A stretch of DNA of 36,758 nucleotides, from positions 1 to 36,758 of the forward strand of contig JADFAL010000003.1 in assembly GCA_015665275.1 (NCBI GenBank), given 5' to 3'. The first letter of the stretch is position 1. The number at the start of each line of letters is the position of its first letter. Of this stretch, positions 31,896 to 36,758 are shown one piece after another. The translations under genes were made by a program, and so were the position numbers. The stretch is from Flavobacteriales bacterium. Its GTDB lineage: Bacteria > Bacteroidota > Bacteroidia > Flavobacteriales_D > Crocinitomicaceae. The notes under the pieces are model-generated. The model did not search any database. It was not told where the DNA came from and saw nothing but the letters and a program-made list of their open reading frames with translations.

Positions 31896-34241
31896 TTATT
31901 CGTGTATTGATTTTGCTTGAAGTAATGTGAAAGGGACTTTTACGCGAAGCGAGATGTTTGTGCCCATTTCATCTGTGAAATAGCGGAAACGATTCATGTA
32001 GTCGCGATAACGCACATTTAATATATTGTTGGCACTTATTCCAACTGTAATGAATTGATTCTTCACTGGAATATCCATTCCTGCACTTGCATTCAGTAAG
32101 GTGTATCCTTCAGGGGGGGCAGCAAAATCACTGTTTTCCGGCGCTCGTTTTTGCTTTAACACGGAAACTACCGATATTGAAACAAATGCATTAGCCAATT
32201 TGTTGCTGTCTTTAAATCGGTATTCTAAGCTATTTTCAAAGCGATCGGATGGCATCCAAATCAGATAATCGTTTTGCGAGAAATTCCATGCTCTCAGGAT
32301 TGATGCTTTGGTTGTAAACGACCAGTTTTCCGAAGGAAGATAGTTTACTGTAATGTCCGTTCCTCTCAAATGCGCATCTGCTTGCGTGTATTCAAATAGG
32401 GGATATGCCCCTTTAATGGTGAGTTCGGTTTCCAAGGTGGGGCGCAAGTAGATGAAATCGTCAATGATGTTGTAATACCCATCAATAAGGAAATTCAATT
32501 TATCCGATTTATACTCCAAAGAGGCTGTGAAATTAAGTGCCTTTTCAGTAACCAATGAAGCATCTCCTCTTTCGATTCCTGCAGCACCATGGTGTAATCC
32601 ATCACTATAAAGTTCAGCTACGCTAGGCGGTCTCCAAGCTGATCCGGCATTAACACGTGCTGTCATTTTTTTATTGATTCTGTATGATGCACCTAGTGAT
32701 CCACTTCCGTTCATGAAATTTCTCTCCGGTGAAAAGATTTCATCATTCACCCACATATAGATGCGTTGATATATGTAATCGAATCTTGCCCCGGCCTCTA
32801 GTGCTAGTTTCGAATCTTTCGGTTTCCATTGCTCAATCCAGAAGAGTCCACCACCGATTTTTCGAAAATTTGGAATAAAAAACCGTCCTTGGTAGGTATT
32901 CCCTTGGTGAATTACACTTACACCGATAATTCCTTTGAAGTTTCTTGTTCTATTATGATTCCAGGCGATTTCTCCTGTGTGCGTCGTAAGGTTGAAACGT
33001 AGGGCAGGGAGATTTAAGGCTGCCAGTGAATCGTTCAAAGGAACGTGCTTGTCAATCTCTTTTCTGCGATTGAATTGACGCGCGTACCTAAAGGTTAACT
33101 TTCCTTTTTCTCCTGTCAGCCAATATCCTTGAGCTTTGAATAATTCGTGTTCTATTTCCTGACGAGGACGGCCGATTTCATAAGTAAAATCTGCTTCCTC
33201 CAAAGGACGATCTGCCTCAAATGCTGCTTGTAAATCTGTAAGATTTCCAATATGCGCTGCTGAGAAAACACCAACTTGTGTGTTAAATTGACTATAGAAA
33301 ATATCAACTCCATACTTTGGTTTGAACCATCCTACTGCGCCTGAGAAGTTGTATTCAAAAACTCCTGTATTCTTTAGGAAGTAATCCGGTGCTTGCACAT
33401 TTCCTCCTCGTTTTAAACTCCCCTGAGCCCGCCAACGTAGCGCTGGCAACTTGCTTAGGTTTCCATCCAATGTGGCAGAAACATTTCCTTGGCGGCCATT
33501 CGAAAAACCAACTAGGTTCAATTCACCCGCAACTCCCGGAGTTTTCTTCAACTCTTTTGGATTGACTAGAATGACACCTGCAATAGCATCAGGGCCATAT
33601 CGAACACTGTTGGCACCTTTTATAACCGCTAAATCACCAGCAATAAATGGGTCTATTTCCGGAGCATGCTCATTTCCCCACTGCTGTCCTTCTTGACGAA
33701 CTCCGTTGTTCAATATTAAAATACGGTTGCTATGCATTCCGTGAATGACAGGCTTTACGATGTTATTACCCGTTGACAACTTTCCAACCCCGTTGAGTTT
33801 AGCAAGACCTTCCCCTAGAGACAAACCGCGGGATTCATTTAGTTCTCGTTCGGTCATGTGTTCTGGCTTCTGGGAAAAATCAGCTTCCTTATCAGCCGCT
33901 ACTTTTACTTCATCAATATCTAAATGGTGTTCCGGATAGAAGTTGAGTTGTGTGCTTTGTGTAATGAGAACGGTATCCTTGATGGCATCACATCCAATGT
34001 GCTTGCAGAATACTAAGTACTCTCCAGGGCACAAGCCTGTTATTTCGTAAAATCCATCTGCATTTGCAGAAACAGTAATGTCTAATTCACGAATGTGCAC
34101 CTTCGAGTTGGGCAGCGGCTTCTCATTGTGTGCATCCAAAACATAGCCCGATAACTCAAGAGTACAATTGTCTTGAGCAATCGCTGGAATACTAAGCAAT
34201 AAAAGAAGGAATGATCCTAAAATTTGTGTCAATTGTTGCAT
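31896..34241 (-). CDS. TonB-dependent outer membrane receptor, probable metal or metal-complex uptake
   Basis: The 781-residue protein has a signal peptide (MQQLTQILGSFLLLLLSIPAIAQ) and a carboxypeptidase-like regulatory domain (about 28-100, ELSGYVLDAHNEKPLPNSKV). A plug follows at about 110-235 with KPVIHGMHSNRILILNNGVR, QGNEHAPE-like WGNEHAPEIDPFIA and VIKGANSVRYGPDAIAGVI, then a 22-strand-type barrel ending ISLRVKVPFTLLQAKSIHE. The plug contains C...HIGC and HH residues before it, and neighbours are His-rich, so metal uptake is a reasonable inference. The exact substrate is open. The gene starts the receptor - lipoprotein - lipoprotein operon, with a compact hairpin 47 bases upstream. Confidence 0.92.
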   Translation of the reverse strand: MQQLTQILGSFLLLLLSIPAIAQDNCTLELSGYVLDAHNEKPLPNSKVHIRELDITVSANADGFYEITGLCPGEYLVFCKHIGCDAIKDTVLITQSTQLNFYPEHHLDIDEVKVAADKEADFSQKPEHMTERELNESRGLSLGEGLAKLNGVGKLSTGNNIVKPVIHGMHSNRILILNNGVRQEGQQWGNEHAPEIDPFIAGDLAVIKGANSVRYGPDAIAGVILVNPKELKKTPGVAGELNLVGFSNGRQGNVSATLDGNLSKLPALRWRAQGSLKRGGNVQAPDYFLKNTGVFEYNFSGAVGWFKPKYGVDIFYSQFNTQVGVFSAAHIGNLTDLQAAFEADRPLEEADFTYEIGRPRQEIEHELFKAQGYWLTGEKGKLTFRYARQFNRRKEIDKHVPLNDSLAALNLPALRFNLTTHTGEIAWNHNRTRNFKGIIGVSVIHQGNTYQGRFFIPNFRKIGGGLFWIEQWKPKDSKLALEAGARFDYIYQRIYMWVNDEIFSPERNFMNGSGSLGASYRINKKMTARVNAGSAWRPPSVAELYSDGLHHGAAGIERGDASLVTEKALNFTASLEYKSDKLNFLIDGYYNIIDDFIYLRPTLETELTIKGAYPLFEYTQADAHLRGTDITVNYLPSENWSFTTKASILRAWNFSQNDYLIWMPSDRFENSLEYRFKDSNKLANAFVSISVVSVLKQKRAPENSDFAAPPEGYTLLNASAGMDIPVKNQFITVGISANNILNVRYRDYMNRFRYFTDEMGTNISLRVKVPFTLLQAKSIHE

Positions 34242-34287
34242 TGGAAATGCCGAATTGATAACTATTTAAACTGGGTGATTTTTTAAA

Positions 34288-34302
34288 AAGTCCTTAGGAC
34301 TT
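34288..34302. promoter_or_regulatory. Palindrome AAGTCCT-T-AGGACTT upstream of the receptor gene
   Basis: A perfect inverted repeat with seven-base arms and one central base. On the minus strand it is followed by a short T-tract (TTTTT), so it may be a weak terminator of the upstream small gene (34398-34748). Alternatively it is an operator for the receptor operon, whose start is 47 bases further on. Confidence 0.5.
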
Positions 34303-34397
34303 GTAATTCAGTAGTATGCAATGGTCACTAATAACCATGGACATAAGTAATGCCCTAGAAGGGTACATCAATGCCAATTCGTCGTACTGAAAGGAGC

Positions 34398-34748
34398 TTA
34401 TACAGCAGGTGGGGCACGACCTCTAATCGTGTTGGAAAGGTCTTCTGTAGCGAAGTCCCTTACGATCAAACTCTCAGAGCGATTATAGTGGTGGAAGGTA
34501 AGCTCAGTTGTTTGATCGAATGAATGATGTTCATCGTTCAAGGCAAGAAGTACATCGCACAAGTCACAGTCGTCAGAAGATTCAAAACTGAAATCCGAAT
34601 CCGATACATGGTCTTGTTGATCCAACTCAATATGTTCGCAAGTTCCATGATTCTCTTCGTGGGAGTGCATGGAGGCAATAGGTGTAAATTGAACCGCTAA
34701 ACAAAGCAGCAGGACAACGGAGAGATATGTACGTATTTTACGCTTCAC
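34398..34748 (-). CDS. Small secreted His/Cys-rich protein, DUF2946-like
   Basis: From GTG 34748 the product has 116 residues: a basic start (VKRKIRTYLS), a hydrophobic signal segment (VVLLLCLAVQF), then HSHEENHGTCEH, DQQDHVSD, DDCDLCDVLL, DEHHSF, and a C-terminal RGRAPPAV. HxH followed by CxxC and a final RAPP is the layout of DUF2946-like proteins, which sit beside TonB receptors for copper or other metals. An ATG at 34766 would add six residues, but it lies upstream of the likely transcription start, because the -7 element TACTTTTG is at 34760-34753. The GTG is then at or next to +1, a leaderless start. Transcribed towards the receptor gene, with 156 bases between. Confidence 0.62.
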   Translation of the reverse strand: MKRKIRTYLSVVLLLCLAVQFTPIASMHSHEENHGTCEHIELDQQDHVSDSDFSFESSDDCDLCDVLLALNDEHHSFDQTTELTFHHYNRSESLIVRDFATEDLSNTIRGRAPPAV

Positions 34749-34752
34749 GTTA

Positions 34753-34785
34753 CAAAAGTACAACATTTACTTTTTATAATGCAAA
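34753..34785 (-). promoter_or_regulatory. Promoter TTTG-N21-TACTTTTG for the His/Cys-rich gene
   Basis: On the minus strand TTTG (34785-34782) and TACTTTTG (34760-34753) are 21 bases apart and match both parts of the Bacteroidota consensus. Transcription would start near 34748, at the GTG codon. Confidence 0.55.
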
Positions 34786-34794
34786 TCTGTTGCA
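34780..34794. promoter_or_regulatory. Candidate operator TGCAA-N5-TTGCA on the -33 element
   Basis: TGCAAATCTGTTGCA is a five-base inverted repeat with a five-base spacer. It overlaps the -33 box of the promoter at 34753-34785, where a repressor of the Fur/Zur kind could block transcription. No regulator is identified in the window. Confidence 0.4.
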
Positions 34795-34866
34795 ATAAAG
34801 AATTTTCACATTGTATTGTTACTTTCTCTCAAAAAGGACATTTTATTGGTACAGGAGGTAAATTCT

Positions 34867-34941
34867 GTGAGAGCAGAGTTCAGGTACAAAGGAGTTTTCG
34901 ATACGTCGGAGGCTCCTTTTTTTGAACTAATTGGAACCTAG
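34867..34941 (+). CDS. Possible leader peptide ORF spanning a terminator
   Basis: GTG 34867 is preceded at seven bases by a perfect AGGAGG (34854-34859), unusual in Bacteroidota. It opens 24 codons ending TAG at 34939. The peptide reads MRAEFRYKG, then VFDTSEAPFFELIGT. The ORF runs through the terminator hairpin at 34888-34923, as an attenuator leader would. No regulatory codon run is present, so it may also be chance. Confidence 0.25.
   Translation: MRAEFRYKGVFDTSEAPFFELIGT
34888..34923 (+). terminator. Rho-independent terminator upstream of the MORN-like gene
   Basis: AAAGGAG (34888-34894) pairs with CTCCTTT (34913-34919), with an inner CGA/TCG pair and a T-run to 34923. It points in the plus direction although no recognised plus-strand gene lies before it, so it belongs to a short leader or small RNA, or acts as an attenuator for the gene at 34976. 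Confidence 0.75.
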
Positions 34942-34975
34942 TGTGTACCAGAAGTTGATTCGAACTAAAATTATT

Positions 34976-36718
34976 ATGAAAAAGATATTGATCCCGATTG
35001 TCTGCATAGGTTTGACCTTGTCAGCACGTGCAGAAAACTTGTTTAACCAACTTGTAGCATTCAATCTAAATTGGCAGTCGTATGAAACTCGACTAGATTT
35101 TGGCAACAAGATGGATTTTCAATCAGACAAAGAATACATCCAAACGCACTTAGCCAAGGTGCTACAGATCCTTCAATCTAACCCTACAGAGCAGCTCACT
35201 TGCGCGCAATTGGATACACGGAGTAGCTTAATAAAAGTCTTAGAATCATATAAAGACAGAGGATTGTTTCCAATGAATTATTACCGAAAAGAGCGGATTC
35301 CTGTATTTATCGATGAACATAACACACATTGTGCTGTGGGATACCTTCTAATGGAAACAGGTTTTGACGATGTGGCGCATCGCATTGCCGCGAAAAACAA
35401 TTATGCTTGGGTAAAAGAAATTGACGATGCTTCTTTGCCTCAATGGCAGGCATTTTCAGGTTTTACTATCGACGAGTTAAAATTAATTCAGGGTGCTTAT
35501 GATTTCTATGATCCGTTTGCTCGCTCAAAACCCAACAGAACAGAAATTCCACAAGCGCCGGCCGTCGTTTCTCTAAATTTTGCAGGAGAGGAAATGGATG
35601 CTCCTTCTAAGGATGGTTTGCTTTCTATATGGTGTTATGGAGAGGGGAAAGACAATGTGCTCCATGGAAAATGGGTGCAAAACTATCGTGATGGAATTCC
35701 TTGGATTGAAGGGTATTTCGAAAATGGAAATCGCACAGGAAGTTGGAAGGAATACTATAAAGGAACCACTATTTTGTGTCGAACAGAGCACTGGCGCAAC
35801 GATAAATTGAACGGAGTCAGAACACGTTATGATCGTGCAGGTAATGTGATAGAGCGCATCACATTTAAAGGTGGGGAAGCAGTTCAAAAAATCAATTACG
35901 ATTTACAAGGGGACATTGAATGGGTGCGTAAACCTATTGACTCAATTACTCTGGAAACAGAAGTTTATTCGCTTTCTGGATATCTTTTAGCCAAGGGGAA
36001 AGAGAAGATTTCAAATCCTACAGGTCGCTTACAATGGTTTCAGGATATTGAGTTAACTGCACTAAATACATTTGCTATTACCGCGAGGGATGGTGCGCCA
36101 GAATATACAGAAAGCGGCATGCCTGTATTTTCAAATCAGATTATCGGATCTTCTGATTTCGTTTCGCATCTTCAAATCATAGATCCGTATTCTCTGAGCC
36201 CAGGCATGAGGAGTTTTGGTAGTTTGAATCAAGGCCCCACTTTGGTTAAGTATGACAAAATAGGTGACTGGAAGTATTACAATGAGTACACTGCAAATTC
36301 TTACAGTGCGCAGGTTGAAAGTTCACAAGATTATCTTAAAAAGGATTATCCGCATTTTGGTAATGATTTAGCATGGCAATTGCATAATGAGGATATTCAA
36401 ACCTTGCAGCTATCATTTGATTCGTTGCAGGTGGAATACATGTCAGGGCGCATCAGTGATTTCAAAGGATTCGCTCCAAATGCGGCAGCAAGATTTGGGC
36501 TTGTACTTAATGAAGAACAAGATTTAAATCACGGCGTTATTGACTTTTATCATCAGTCCCAACAGCAGTATCCATGTATAAAAGAGATGGGTCCTCTGGA
36601 TGAAAATGGTTATCGAATTGGTGAATGGACAGTCTATGATTTAAATGGAAGACCTTCACATTACATCAAGTATATTCAGCCTTTCAAGGAAGAAGAGCCC
36701 CTTACTGGAAGCTTGTAA
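34976..36718 (+). CDS. Secreted protein with conserved N-terminal domain and MORN-like repeats
   Basis: Starting at ATG 34976 (an upstream TTG start would precede the signal peptide) gives 580 residues. The signal peptide is MKKILIPIVCIGLTLSARA. The domain at about 45-165 has SSLIKVLESYKDRGLFPMNY, VFIDEHNTHCAVGYLLMETG and WQAFSGFTIDELKLIQGAYDF. This arrangement (FPxN, PVFIDxxxxxCAVGYL, W...SGxTxxEL..IQ) recurs in secreted bacterial proteins of unknown function. The part around 205-330 has MORN-like or toxin-antitoxin-type repeats: HGKWVQNYRDG, EGYFENGNRTGSWKEYYKG and LNGVRTRYDRAGNV. The C-terminus ends similarly (GEWTVYDLNGRPSHYIKYI). Role unknown; probably envelope or extracellular. Confidence 0.75.
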   Translation: MKKILIPIVCIGLTLSARAENLFNQLVAFNLNWQSYETRLDFGNKMDFQSDKEYIQTHLAKVLQILQSNPTEQLTCAQLDTRSSLIKVLESYKDRGLFPMNYYRKERIPVFIDEHNTHCAVGYLLMETGFDDVAHRIAAKNNYAWVKEIDDASLPQWQAFSGFTIDELKLIQGAYDFYDPFARSKPNRTEIPQAPAVVSLNFAGEEMDAPSKDGLLSIWCYGEGKDNVLHGKWVQNYRDGIPWIEGYFENGNRTGSWKEYYKGTTILCRTEHWRNDKLNGVRTRYDRAGNVIERITFKGGEAVQKINYDLQGDIEWVRKPIDSITLETEVYSLSGYLLAKGKEKISNPTGRLQWFQDIELTALNTFAITARDGAPEYTESGMPVFSNQIIGSSDFVSHLQIIDPYSLSPGMRSFGSLNQGPTLVKYDKIGDWKYYNEYTANSYSAQVESSQDYLKKDYPHFGNDLAWQLHNEDIQTLQLSFDSLQVEYMSGRISDFKGFAPNAAARFGLVLNEEQDLNHGVIDFYHQSQQQYPCIKEMGPLDENGYRIGEWTVYDLNGRPSHYIKYIQPFKEEEPLTGSL

Positions 36719-36758
36719 ATAGAATTAATCGGCTGGAGAGACAACCTCCTATTTTTTT

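Noticed and set aside
32110-32120. G-run in the TonB receptor gene suggesting phase variation
   Set aside because: The run is only seven G and the reading frame is intact through it; a slipped-strand switch is possible but unsupported.

Overview
The window looks like a chromosomal piece of a Bacteroidota bacterium, most likely order Flavobacteriales. The evidence is gene content and signals: a Bacteroidota-type RNA polymerase omega protein, a GSCFA protein, a DUF4835 secreted protein, a PUR-alpha-like DUF3276 protein, a DUF5683 protein beside parAB, a GldI-like FKBP lipoprotein, and several promoter matches of the Bacteroidota TTTG / TAnnTTTG type. Most of it is ordinary core genome with dense operons, many joined by ATGA stop/start overlaps. 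No rRNA, tRNA, CRISPR array, insertion sequence or phage gene was seen.

Layout: (1) 1-178 is the 3' end of dapA, starting in a 15-bp perfect inverted repeat that looks like a fold-back sequence end. (2) 310-9688, plus strand, is housekeeping: DHH phosphoesterase, two FKBP lipoproteins, M23/LysM peptidase, bamD, rpoZ, coaBC, DUF4835, recN and GSCFA. (3) 9689-10333 is a small decayed stretch with a GNAT acetyltransferase remnant and a one-helix membrane protein. (4) 10334-12342, minus strand, is an ECF sigma factor and a membrane protein that is probably its anti-sigma factor or partner. (5) mdh (12504-13442) is followed by a terminator and a three-unit 114-bp repeat array. (6) 14007-17427 holds a secreted beta-rich protein, a clostripain-like (C11) peptidase gene split by one in-frame TAA, and a tandem universal stress protein. 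(7) 17529-24461, minus strand, is the cell-envelope and segregation block: DUF3276, parA, parB, DUF5683, dapB, lepB, wbqC-like and an endonuclease/exonuclease/phosphatase protein. (8) 24574-30481 holds an ABC exporter (minus), then a Leu/Glu/Phe/Val dehydrogenase, nusB, a DUF1573 lipoprotein, yajC, a Cys-containing envelope protein and an AlkD-like DNA glycosylase (plus). (9) 30800-34748, minus strand, is a probable metal-uptake locus: a short His/Cys-rich secreted protein, a TonB-dependent receptor, a lipoprotein and a His/Glu-rich lipoprotein. (10) 34976-36718 is a secreted protein with a conserved N-terminal domain of unknown function and degenerate MORN-like repeats, preceded by a strong hairpin terminator lying inside a short leader ORF.

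The most interesting items are the TonB/His-rich locus with a possibly leaderless first gene and a candidate operator on its promoter, the sigma/anti-sigma pair with a duplicated N-terminal motif and an extracytoplasmic PKD-like part, the nonsense-split C11 peptidase, the three-hairpin repeat array, and the leader ORF/terminator upstream of the MORN-like gene. No wholly new multi-gene system is certain; the metal locus and the sigma/anti-sigma pair are the best candidates.
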